Assembly: GCA_036340235.1 (NCBI GenBank)
Contig: JAYYZE010000010.1
Span: forward strand, 10,566-74,565
DNA length: 64,000 bases
From: GCA-2862585 sp036340235
GTDB lineage: Bacteria > Bacteroidota > Bacteroidia > Flavobacteriales > UBA7312
Direction: 5' to 3'
The notes beneath the pieces were generated by a model. That model had not been told where the DNA came from. It saw nothing but the letters and a program-made list of their open reading frames with translations, and did no database searches. Of the stretch, positions 16,546-24,844 are shown piece after piece (the stretch's first letter is position 1; the number at the start of each line of letters is the position of its first letter). The position numbers and the translations under genes were made by a program.

Positions 16546-18426
16546 TTAAAATTCTACCGCAATAGATTGAATTTCTATTCGCCTTTCTCTAGAAGCTTTG
16601 ATGCTATAGATTGAATTTCGTTTGTCATTGGGGTTATCACTGACATCCATGTCAACTTGTGTTTCACCCAAGGGCAGCTCATAGATTTGTAACTGCCCGT
16701 TCTGTAAATATGTGTACAAACTGCTGTCGCTGAAGGCCGAAAGGTAATTGGTCACGCTGGCAATCCGGCGTTTGGCTAGCAGTTCATTGTAATCAGTATC
16801 TGTTAATGGTGAGGTAAACCCTTTTAAGCGCAGTTCAACACGAGCCCCTAAATCCAAAATTTCTTGCAGGCGATTGGCGAATGCTGTCAAACGCTCAAAG
16901 CCACCACTGACTGTTTCATCAAAAAACTGCCTCATCTGACTTTGGGCTTGGTTTTTAGCTCTTCCAGCTAATACAGAAGAAAATTGGCGAACGTACTGAT
17001 CTTTTAGTGCTATGTACGAGGTATATGTCTCTACATAATTGAGTGTCGTAGTGCTATCGCGTGTATTGGGATTGGGCTCGTCGTTGTGAAAATATACGCT
17101 CAATGGTAAATTTAATTGCATTTTTTTGGCAATACTATCGATGGCAACACACACGCATGGCTCAGACTTTTCAAAGGCATAAATATCGTTGCAACAACTT
17201 TCATAGCTAATGGTTTTTGAGCCCAATCGGTTTGACGAAAAATAACCCAAATGTGGACTATCAATCTGAGTCACATAATACAAATCATTGGCACTACTAT
17301 TGATGGGTTTTGCAAGATGGCTAACCAAACCCCAATCCTTCTGCCACTTACTTTGAAAGATGTCGTAGCCTCCATAGCCAGGATGAAAATCAGAACTAAA
17401 ATAAAGTACTTCTTCAAGAGGGTGATAAAAGGGTGTGACCTCTTTACCCTGGGTATTGATGCCATTGCCCAAATGCACTGGATATCCTACAAATGGGACA
17501 AACCAAATGTCTAAATCTCCAACACCACCTGTTCTATCTGATGATATAAACAACCCTTCCTGGCCATTCCACAAAGCCCACTGAGGGTGTGTGTTAGTAG
17601 CGTCAGAGGGGTTAAAACGTTGGTCTAAGGCTTGTGCGTTTTGCCAAAAGCCATCCAAGAATTTACTTGAGTATATTACGCATTCTAATGCCCCTTGATT
17701 GTATTTACACTTACAAAAAAAGGCTTCCGTGCAATCTGGGTTGAACGACAAATTGGCAATATGATAATCCATATCATTAAAGACATTAAATACTTTGGCG
17801 TCTTGACTAGGTGGCTTTACCATTAATTTAGATCGATGTCCTATGTATGTTTCTTTAGCAAGGCCATCGTCTTTTTGCATGGATGAAAAATACAATCGAC
17901 CTTGCCAATCGACAAAGGGAGCAAAGTCCGAAACGGACGAGTTGACACTGTCACCCAAGTGAGTCACACTGTAATTGGCATTGAACGTATCAGTCAAGGC
18001 TAATTGACACCCTTTCAACTCCATAAGTGCTTTTCGATACCAATAGTCAGATGGCGATAGATGGTTGTCTAAAAACCTTTGTAACACCTCCGACGCTTGC
18101 TGATAAGCAGAGGCATTTTTCAGTGTCATTCCTAAAAATAAATCAGTATTGGAATGAATCGAAGATCGTTCGGAAACTAAGTGCTTTTTATAAAACGTTA
18201 TTGCTTTGGTATATTGATGCGTTTGGCGATAACTTTCTGCTAATGAATAAAAAATGGAACTGAGCGTGCTATCCTTCTGCAGGGCCAATTCGTAGTAGAA
18301 AATAGAAGAAAAATAATCGTTGGTTTGGTAATAATAATTTCCCTCATCGACTAAAACGGATGTATTTTGAGAGAGTACCATACTACACATCAAACAAAAA
18401 CCATATGTTATAAGCTGTTTTTTCAT
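16546..18426 (-). CDS. PorE-like TPR / β-propeller / OmpA-domain protein
   Basis: Envelope protein of 626 residues. It has a signal peptide (about 1-20, ending VLSQ), TPR-like helices (about 25-150), a WD40/PD40-type propeller (about 155-400, e.g. LYFSSDFHPGYGGYDIF, EGLFISSDRTGG), and a C-terminal OmpA-like peptidoglycan-binding domain (LRLKGFTSPLTDTDYNELLA, then IKASRERRIEI). This domain order matches PorE-type T9SS proteins that anchor the machinery to peptidoglycan. Its ATG overlaps the PorP/SprF stop by ATGA, so I place the start at MKKQLIT and not at the ATG 15 nt upstream. It is the last gene of a three-gene operon with a type B cargo protein, so a role tied to that cargo is inferred. 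Confidence 0.85.
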   Translation of the reverse strand: MKKQLITYGFCLMCSMVLSQNTSVLVDEGNYYYQTNDYFSSIFYYELALQKDSTLSSIFYSLAESYRQTHQYTKAITFYKKHLVSERSSIHSNTDLFLGMTLKNASAYQQASEVLQRFLDNHLSPSDYWYRKALMELKGCQLALTDTFNANYSVTHLGDSVNSSVSDFAPFVDWQGRLYFSSMQKDDGLAKETYIGHRSKLMVKPPSQDAKVFNVFNDMDYHIANLSFNPDCTEAFFCKCKYNQGALECVIYSSKFLDGFWQNAQALDQRFNPSDATNTHPQWALWNGQEGLFISSDRTGGVGDLDIWFVPFVGYPVHLGNGINTQGKEVTPFYHPLEEVLYFSSDFHPGYGGYDIFQSKWQKDWGLVSHLAKPINSSANDLYYVTQIDSPHLGYFSSNRLGSKTISYESCCNDIYAFEKSEPCVCVAIDSIAKKMQLNLPLSVYFHNDEPNPNTRDSTTTLNYVETYTSYIALKDQYVRQFSSVLAGRAKNQAQSQMRQFFDETVSGGFERLTAFANRLQEILDLGARVELRLKGFTSPLTDTDYNELLAKRRIASVTNYLSAFSDSSLYTYLQNGQLQIYELPLGETQVDMDVSDNPNDKRNSIYSIKASRERRIEIQSIAVEF

Positions 18427-19349
18427 AAAAATGCTGGACATGTTTTGTAACTTGAACGAGGAAGTGAAGATTTGACAACATGGCTAAACGAAATTTCCCA
18501 TGCACCCAAATAATTACTTGCAGGTACCAAATCAGATGTATTTATATCGTAGCTGAAGGCAAAGTGACTTTGCCCCCATTGAACCCCCAAAAGGCAACAT
18601 AGTGCATCATTAAAGCGGAACAAAACACCTCCTTCTAGTAGAATATTTTGTTCGTATTGGTCGCTTATGTCATAACTAACAACAGAACCCGTTGAGAAGG
18701 TCTGTTGTTGGGCTTGTTGCAACCATTGAATGTGTGGGTGAATATGCCATTTAGGGTGCAAAGGCAATTCTATCAATGAAACGACTTGGTGCTTGGGCTT
18801 CAAGAGGTCTTTTGCGGATGATAACGAACGGTTGGGAGAATTCAAATGAAAAAAGGTATATCCCATCATTACCTCAGTACCGGCAATGTACAATTGTCGA
18901 TAGACCCCAAATCCAAGATCAAAATAATTAGCAGATAAAGAAGTAAATTGCTCAGTATTGTCAATGAACACCAAGTCTGAATAATCGATAGCTTGCTGAG
19001 CAAAGGTTAGCTGAGTGCCTACTTGCCAATCGTTCAAAAATCGAGAAAGGGATAAGGATAATTGAGTGAGAGATAAGCGCGAACTACCCGATTGATCTCT
19101 TAAAAACTGAGCCCCCAAACCCCAATTTTTATAAGGCATATCAAAACTAGCAGAAAAGCTTCTAAAGGGAACACTGACGCTTGCCCACTGTTGTCGTTGT
19201 TGAACACTTATTCGGTGAGTACCATCAAACTCTCCAGCTAGTGCAGGACTTTGAAAAATAGGATTGTTAAACCACTGACTAAAATGAACGTCTTGTGCAA
19301 TCAAACATAGCGGCCAAACAAATAATAATATGAATACCCATTGTCTCAT
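18423..19349 (-). CDS. PorP/SprF family outer-membrane protein
   Basis: The 308-residue protein has a signal peptide (about 1-18, ending LIAQ) followed at once by the family hallmark VHFSQWFNNPIFQSPALAG, and then alternating β-strands of an outer-membrane barrel. PorP and SprF proteins are T9SS partners; SprF homologues are usually encoded beside, and needed for, cargo with type B sorting domains. Here it sits between exactly such a cargo gene and a PorE-like gene, overlapping each by 4 nt (ATGA). It therefore probably serves this one cargo protein. Confidence 0.92.
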   Translation of the reverse strand: MRQWVFILLFVWPLCLIAQDVHFSQWFNNPIFQSPALAGEFDGTHRISVQQRQQWASVSVPFRSFSASFDMPYKNWGLGAQFLRDQSGSSRLSLTQLSLSLSRFLNDWQVGTQLTFAQQAIDYSDLVFIDNTEQFTSLSANYFDLGFGVYRQLYIAGTEVMMGYTFFHLNSPNRSLSSAKDLLKPKHQVVSLIELPLHPKWHIHPHIQWLQQAQQQTFSTGSVVSYDISDQYEQNILLEGGVLFRFNDALCCLLGVQWGQSHFAFSYDINTSDLVPASNYLGAWEISFSHVVKSSLPRSSYKTCPAFL

Positions 19350-22300
19350 CTGATAAGTGTGATATTCCCTTTCTTAAATAACTGATTATCGCTTCCCAAG
19401 CACTGGATTGTTAAATGATAATCAAATACAGAAGTAGGTTGTAAACGGCCTTTAAAAACACCATCCCAATACTCATTTTTACTGCTAGTGTGAAATACTT
19501 TTTGGCCCCATCTGTTAAAAATTTGGAGATCTAAAGCACGAATGATATTCAAATCGTCTTTAATAAAAAAGAAGTCATTTTTTAAATCTCCATTTGGTGT
19601 GAACGCATTGGGAATGCCTATGTTTTTCTCGGTGCAACAATCAGGAGAAATGGCAACCTCAATGGCTGCGGTTGTTTCACAGCCCTCCCTTTCAGCTTTT
19701 AGATAATAAGTGCCTATGGTAGTTACCTGCAAGCTGTCTTGCTCTAGAAAAGTGTTAAAATCGGCATTGGAAGACCAAAATAATCGAGTTGAATCGTAGA
19801 CGGTAGCTACAAGGGTTATTGGTTTTCCACAAATTTGATAGTCAGATTGGTATTCCAAACTTACCTCATTAACAACTACTAATTGCCTAATGGAATCGTA
19901 GCAATTTTCTAACTGACCTAGAAAAACATACTCGGTTGTAGTTGAAGGCGAAGCAAGTGTTGTGCTGGACTGATAGTCGTCTAAACCGCTAGTTGGCGAC
20001 CATTGATAAATAAATTCATCTTTGGTATTGGCTACCAATACAACAGTATCGTCTTTACACATGCTTATGCTTGCCAAATCAGATGACTGGTTCTCATCTA
20101 TTACAATGGTTTTGGTAATGGTATCGGATAAATTACATGAAGTGGGGTCGTTAGTAATAAGTGTCACCTGGTAAGTACCTATGCTGCTAAATGTATGAGA
20201 AGGAAAGGTGTCTGTGGACGTATTGCCATCACCAAAATTCCAAAAATAACTATTGTTATCGCCCTGGCTCAGGTTTTCAAAAGAAAGTGTTTTTTCGCAA
20301 CTTAAGCCGGGGGCATCAAAATTGGCAACCGTCAATGGAAAATCTGGATCAAACTTAAAAACAGCATTGTTGCATGACGAGTTGTTGGAACTAGAATGAG
20401 CGTTATCAGTAGTAGGAAAATCTGAAAAACCACCGCAACCTGCACAAACCGATTGATAGACAATTCCCTTTTTGTCAAATCGACTAGTTCCTCCATCAAC
20501 GTGTTCTTCGGCTTGGTTGCCTCCAAAAAACGAGGCGTAAGAAAGCGTATTAGCATTATCTTCAAATATAATTAAATAGAAATCACTGCCATCCGTGGTA
20601 GATTGAAAGGCGTCAAATGTGGTTACTAGGTCAAAGGTGTCACCGCCAGGACCTAAATGAATGGAGTCGTTGGTTGCCCCTCCCCAACCCGAGCAGTATA
20701 TACGGTTACATGCATCAACCAAAAAGGCCGTAGGTGAAATATCAACACCTCCACTTCCAGAGCCAAAAACAGTTGAAAATTCTAAATCGCTCAATGAAGG
20801 GTTTAACTTACAAACGAACTGACCACTGTTTGGCTGTGAAAAAACAGCATTGAAAACCAGTGTATTGTTAGGGGCTAAACTTTGTCCATACAGATAGACA
20901 TCTCCAGCTTTGTCTAGCTCTATGAAATACGATTGATCGTATTTGTCAGAACCAAAATAAGTAGATTGTAAAAGCGCACTGCCATCACTGCTAAACTGAC
21001 TAACAAATGCATCGACCGTACCGCCTAAATAATTGGGGGCATAGGCAAAGGGTGTGGTGGTCAAATCATTGGATGATGTGCCTCCTGAGGCATATACGTT
21101 GTTGTAATTATCAAAAGCTAGGGAGTGTAGGGCATCATCACCACTTCCGCCCCAGTAGGATGACCAAAGAATGGTTTGTAAGGACTTGTTCATTTTAACG
21201 ATGACACCGTCTTGTCCTCCGTTGTTAGCGGGCTGAATCAGACTATTAACAATGGGAAAATCATTAGAATATGTGGAAGAAGCAATAAAACAGTTGCCTT
21301 GTTCATCAATGTCTATTTCGCCTCGCATCTGATCGGCATAATTGTATCTCAAAGAAAAGGAGCTGTTGAAACCATCATTAGAAGAACCCCCCAAATACGT
21401 AGAGGCTAATAGGTCAGAGCCATCTGCACTTAACCTACTTACAAATATATCACAGCCATTGGCATAATTTATGCCAACCCCATCCACGGCAGTCGCTTGG
21501 CCACCACTAAAGGTTTCGTTAAATGCACCTTGAGATACTGGAAAATCAGCTGATCCAGTAGTTCCCATAACAAACAACTCTTCATCATATACAATAAGAC
21601 TGTGAGGCGCTTCATCGCCAGTACCGCCCAAATAGGTTGAATAAATTAAAAATGAGCCTGTAGTGTCGTACTTTGTTAGGACAACGTCGTTGCCAACGAC
21701 ACCACCATTAAATGCAGTTTGATATGATCCTAAGGAAATAGGGTATCCAATGCCATAGGCCGTTCCTCCGGCATATAAAAAACCATAGTCGTCATATGTT
21801 GCTGTGTATCCGAAGTTATTGGCGAACGAGCCAGAATAGGATGAAAATATCATTTCTGGATCGATGATTAGTTCTGTGGTCTTGTCGTATCCATTAGGAA
21901 ACTCAAAACTTAAACGGTTATTTTTCCATTTAAAATGACATTCCACCTCTATTCGTTCATTACCTTTCCATTGGTAAGCGTATGGACGCTCTTCTATTAT
22001 TTGATTTAGGGGGGTTAAAAGAATTAGTCGTCCATTTCTTAGTTCGACACGTTCAACGCCTTCTAATTTCATTTTGATTATTGAAGGATCGGCATAGGGT
22101 TTAACAATCCAGTCATATTTTAATCCATTTCCGTAGCAATATATGGTGTAATCGATACCGTCATATAGCTCTTGATAGATGACTTTTTGGTACTTTTTGA
22201 GGTTGGAAAATTGGTTTGTTCCTTTAAAATAATTGACCACCCCCTTTTGGGGCATTTGGTGTTGAATCGTTGGCTTGTTGGCTTTGACAAAGTGCCAACG

Positions 22301-22537
22301 ATATGCGTGTGCATCTATGCTATCAGAAACTTTAGCATGAGAATGTTTGTGATTAAAAAATGTTGCGTCAACAAAATTAAATGTAAGGGTCTTTTCCTCT
22401 AAAAATAAAGACCCATTGACTAAATCTATTTTAGAAAGTATGGGTGATTGCCATTGACCTTTGTTTTTGACAAAATAACCCTTTTGAGCGTAGGTTATAT
22501 GGAATACGAGTAACAATAGTGTAGTGAGCGTTCTCAT
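19346..22537 (-). CDS. Large surface protein with SBBP repeats, PKD domain and T9SS type B sorting domain
   Basis: The 1063-residue secreted protein has a signal peptide (1-17, ending TYAQ), an N-terminal region of the DUF7948 type (about 18-220, FVKNKGQW), a series of SBBP-like β-propeller repeats (about 230-700, e.g. STYLGGTGDEAPHSL, STYLGGSSNDGF, SSYWGGSGDDALHSL), a PKD domain (about 740-810, FWNFGDGNTS), and a gliding-motility-type C-terminal domain (IPNAFTPNGDLKND, IFNRWGQKVFH, WDGVFKG). The last block is the T9SS type B signal. The probable role is adhesion or a surface structure. It overlaps the PorP/SprF gene by 4 nt. A weaker box TATCTTTA lies 4 nt before the ATG. Confidence 0.93.
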   Translation of the reverse strand: MRTLTTLLLLVFHITYAQKGYFVKNKGQWQSPILSKIDLVNGSLFLEEKTLTFNFVDATFFNHKHSHAKVSDSIDAHAYRWHFVKANKPTIQHQMPQKGVVNYFKGTNQFSNLKKYQKVIYQELYDGIDYTIYCYGNGLKYDWIVKPYADPSIIKMKLEGVERVELRNGRLILLTPLNQIIEERPYAYQWKGNERIEVECHFKWKNNRLSFEFPNGYDKTTELIIDPEMIFSSYSGSFANNFGYTATYDDYGFLYAGGTAYGIGYPISLGSYQTAFNGGVVGNDVVLTKYDTTGSFLIYSTYLGGTGDEAPHSLIVYDEELFVMGTTGSADFPVSQGAFNETFSGGQATAVDGVGINYANGCDIFVSRLSADGSDLLASTYLGGSSNDGFNSSFSLRYNYADQMRGEIDIDEQGNCFIASSTYSNDFPIVNSLIQPANNGGQDGVIVKMNKSLQTILWSSYWGGSGDDALHSLAFDNYNNVYASGGTSSNDLTTTPFAYAPNYLGGTVDAFVSQFSSDGSALLQSTYFGSDKYDQSYFIELDKAGDVYLYGQSLAPNNTLVFNAVFSQPNSGQFVCKLNPSLSDLEFSTVFGSGSGGVDISPTAFLVDACNRIYCSGWGGATNDSIHLGPGGDTFDLVTTFDAFQSTTDGSDFYLIIFEDNANTLSYASFFGGNQAEEHVDGGTSRFDKKGIVYQSVCAGCGGFSDFPTTDNAHSSSNNSSCNNAVFKFDPDFPLTVANFDAPGLSCEKTLSFENLSQGDNNSYFWNFGDGNTSTDTFPSHTFSSIGTYQVTLITNDPTSCNLSDTITKTIVIDENQSSDLASISMCKDDTVVLVANTKDEFIYQWSPTSGLDDYQSSTTLASPSTTTEYVFLGQLENCYDSIRQLVVVNEVSLEYQSDYQICGKPITLVATVYDSTRLFWSSNADFNTFLEQDSLQVTTIGTYYLKAEREGCETTAAIEVAISPDCCTEKNIGIPNAFTPNGDLKNDFFFIKDDLNIIRALDLQIFNRWGQKVFHTSSKNEYWDGVFKGRLQPTSVFDYHLTIQCLGSDNQLFKKGNITLIR

Positions 22538-22541
22538 GGTG

Positions 22542-22549
22542 TAAAGATA
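22542..22549 (-). promoter_or_regulatory. Weak -7 box (TATCTTTA), N4 before ATG of the surface-protein operon
   Basis: TAnnTTTA with only the last base off the consensus, then CACC, then ATG. The spacing is identical to the exact N4 boxes elsewhere in the window. Confidence 0.45.
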
Positions 22550-22563
22550 AAGATTCTAACAGA

Positions 22564-23784
22564 CTAGATACTAGATGGAATATTTTGTAGTATGTTCATA
22601 AGACTGTCTTTTTTTAAATTATACCGCTCTCTGTTATGTTCTTTTACGGGCTTTGAGGGCGGTAGTTTTTGTTTATAAGGGTCAACTTGAGCACCATTTT
22701 TCCAAAATCGATAACATACGTGTGGACCTGTGGCAAGACCTGTACTACCAACATAACCAATCACTTCGCCTTGCTTGACGTAGGTACCTGGACGTATTCC
22801 TGACTTTATTTTTGACATGTGGAGGTATTGGGTTGAATAAGTACTGTTGTGCTTTATTTTTACGTAGTTTCCATTGTTCTTTTTATACCTAGCTTCGGTG
22901 ACGGTACCGTTGGCAGTCGATAAAATAGGTGTGCCTGTAGGTGCAGCATAGTCGGTACCTAAGTGGGGTTTTATTCTTCCAGTTACTGGATGTCTTCTTC
23001 GTTTGCTATAACGTGAACTTATTCTGGAAAAACTAAGTGGAGCTCTTAAAAATGCTTTTCTAAGGGCGTCACCTTTTTCATCAAAATAGTCACCTAATCC
23101 TTCTTGTTCTTCAAAATAAAAAGCATAAAAGTCTTGGTTAGCGTGGTTAAACATAGCAGCATAAATTCGTCCAATGCCTATAAATTCATCTTCAACGTAT
23201 CGCTCCTCGTACACTATTTTAAAGTGATCTCCCTTTTTTATTCTAAAGAAATCAATAGTCCATGCGTAAATAGTGGATAATTCCATTACCAATGCAGGAC
23301 TCATATCATTTTGTATCAAGGCATTCCATAAAGACGACTCTATGACGCCACTAGACTCTTTGAGACGAGTATCGATGTCTTTTTGTTCAGAAAATACATT
23401 AATGGTATCTCTAATATCGAATACTACATAATCAACTTTTGTGGTTTCATACACCACATACTGAGCCTTTTGGATAGAGTCATCGTCACAAATAAGAGTA
23501 TAATGCTGGCCCGCTTTGACTTTTCTAAAATCAAAAACGCCTTTGGAGGCCTTTACGATTTGATCTATTCTTGCGTGATCTATGTGGTTGAAATATAGTA
23601 TCTCACCCAAAGTTTGACCAGCGGTCACTTGCCCTTTCACAACCTTGAAGGTATCAACACAAATACCATATTCATAAGCGCTTTCTTGAGGAGGTTGTTG
23701 GTCGGAGTTGGAACAGCTGTAAAGTAGAAAAAATAAAGATATAATTAAATAGGTATGCCTAACTTCGCATAATTTTTGTTTCAT
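22564..23784 (-). CDS. M23 family peptidoglycan metallopeptidase, lipoprotein
   Basis: Cell-wall endopeptidase of the LytM type, 406 residues. It has a lipoprotein signal with lipobox LLYSC (Cys24), an N-terminal half with LysM/OapA-like features, and a C-terminal M23 domain: HLGTD (His274, Asp278) within KPHLGTDYAAPTGTPI, QYLHMS, then GSTGLATGPHVCYRFW. The classical HxH motif reads HVC, so Cys357 stands where the third zinc ligand should be. I recall the same HVCYRFW variant in Bacteroidota homologues, so activity with a Cys ligand is plausible. It lies 8 nt after the tryptophan dioxygenase gene on the same strand and probably shares its transcript. Confidence 0.9.
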   Translation of the reverse strand: MKQKLCEVRHTYLIISLFFLLYSCSNSDQQPPQESAYEYGICVDTFKVVKGQVTAGQTLGEILYFNHIDHARIDQIVKASKGVFDFRKVKAGQHYTLICDDDSIQKAQYVVYETTKVDYVVFDIRDTINVFSEQKDIDTRLKESSGVIESSLWNALIQNDMSPALVMELSTIYAWTIDFFRIKKGDHFKIVYEERYVEDEFIGIGRIYAAMFNHANQDFYAFYFEEQEGLGDYFDEKGDALRKAFLRAPLSFSRISSRYSKRRRHPVTGRIKPHLGTDYAAPTGTPILSTANGTVTEARYKKNNGNYVKIKHNSTYSTQYLHMSKIKSGIRPGTYVKQGEVIGYVGSTGLATGPHVCYRFWKNGAQVDPYKQKLPPSKPVKEHNRERYNLKKDSLMNILQNIPSSI

Positions 23785-23792
23785 TGTTACTT

Positions 23793-24788
23793 TTAACTTT
23801 CTTTTAGGGCATTAACAACCCATTGTCTGCCCCAGTTGTCTTTTTCCTCAATAGTCCATAATTCGGGGAAAAATATGCGCTTTTGAAAACGTGGTGGCAA
23901 ATAGCTTTGCCAATTGGTTCCTCCTGTTGCACTAATATCCCCGGCTTTTGAAGATAAATATCTAACAGCCGACTTATAATGTACTAATGGCCAGTTAACA
24001 TTCACATTCAAATCTAATAAACGTAATTGTAAAATGAGTGCTTCATTTTGTCGGTCTTCAACACTCAATTGTTGATATTTAGCCATTAGATTTTTAGACT
24101 GAAATTGCTTTGCCCTTTTTATGAAACTAGACATGTATTTTTTTTCAAAGTTTTGTAACATCAGTGTTTTTTTACCTGTTTTAAGATCAATGGCTCCATC
24201 TTTCCAATAAAAGTGTTTGGCCATTTCTTCAACTGAGGTACCCTTGAGTTTTTCTCTTTGTGATTGGTGGGTTAAGTTGATTAGATGAGTACATGATATT
24301 TCAATAAGTCTATACTGCTCGGACTGAAAACCACTGGAAGGCAATAAAGACATTCTAAACTTTAGAAATTGATCTTTTTCCATGCCCTGAACCATGATAC
24401 CAAACGACTTTGTTAGCGCTTCAAAATAGTTGTTGACACGTTTAAGGCGTTCAACAAAAAAATCAACGTTGAGACTGTCTTGCCAGCCTAAATCTTCGCC
24501 CTGATCAGATATTATTTTTCCGTTACAGGCTATTTGGTCTAACTCCAAAAGAGATAATTTGAAATATAGCTCTGTTATTTGATGATATATTATAAATATT
24601 TGCTCGTCTGGGAAATCTGTTTTTGGATGTTGTAAACTTAGCAGGGTGTCAACGTTTAAATAGTCCCAATAGTGTAATGGGTTGGCAAACAAAAGCCCAT
24701 CTAAATACCCACTAAGGTCTTGACCAATAGAGGCGTATTTTTGATTTAATTTTTCTACTTTTTCTCTAATCTCTTTAGTCCATTCCAT
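23793..24788 (-). CDS. kynA: Tryptophan 2,3-dioxygenase
   Basis: Haem enzyme opening the indole ring of L-tryptophan to N-formylkynurenine, the first step of kynurenine degradation. The 331 residues include FIIYHQITELYFKLSLLELDQI-type helices (the distal-side His and substrate contacts), SSGFQSEQYRLIEI, and near the C-terminus PLVHYKSAVRYL, whose His matches the proximal haem ligand, with the substrate-binding TGGT stretch (ISATGGTNWQSYLPP). No other kynurenine genes are adjacent; glutaryl-CoA dehydrogenase, a possible later catabolic step, lies 23 kb away. The M23 gene follows directly. Confidence 0.93.
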   Translation of the reverse strand: MEWTKEIREKVEKLNQKYASIGQDLSGYLDGLLFANPLHYWDYLNVDTLLSLQHPKTDFPDEQIFIIYHQITELYFKLSLLELDQIACNGKIISDQGEDLGWQDSLNVDFFVERLKRVNNYFEALTKSFGIMVQGMEKDQFLKFRMSLLPSSGFQSEQYRLIEISCTHLINLTHQSQREKLKGTSVEEMAKHFYWKDGAIDLKTGKKTLMLQNFEKKYMSSFIKRAKQFQSKNLMAKYQQLSVEDRQNEALILQLRLLDLNVNVNWPLVHYKSAVRYLSSKAGDISATGGTNWQSYLPPRFQKRIFFPELWTIEEKDNWGRQWVVNALKES

Positions 24789-24844
24789 AATAATGTTTTA
24801 TCAGACAAATTGATACTTTAATCTAAGCTAAATTGTGTTTTAAA

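Noticed and set aside
19346..22537. Repeats in the large surface protein as a CRISPR or DNA repeat array
   Set aside because: They are diverged protein repeats (SBBP) with no constant DNA unit or spacer.
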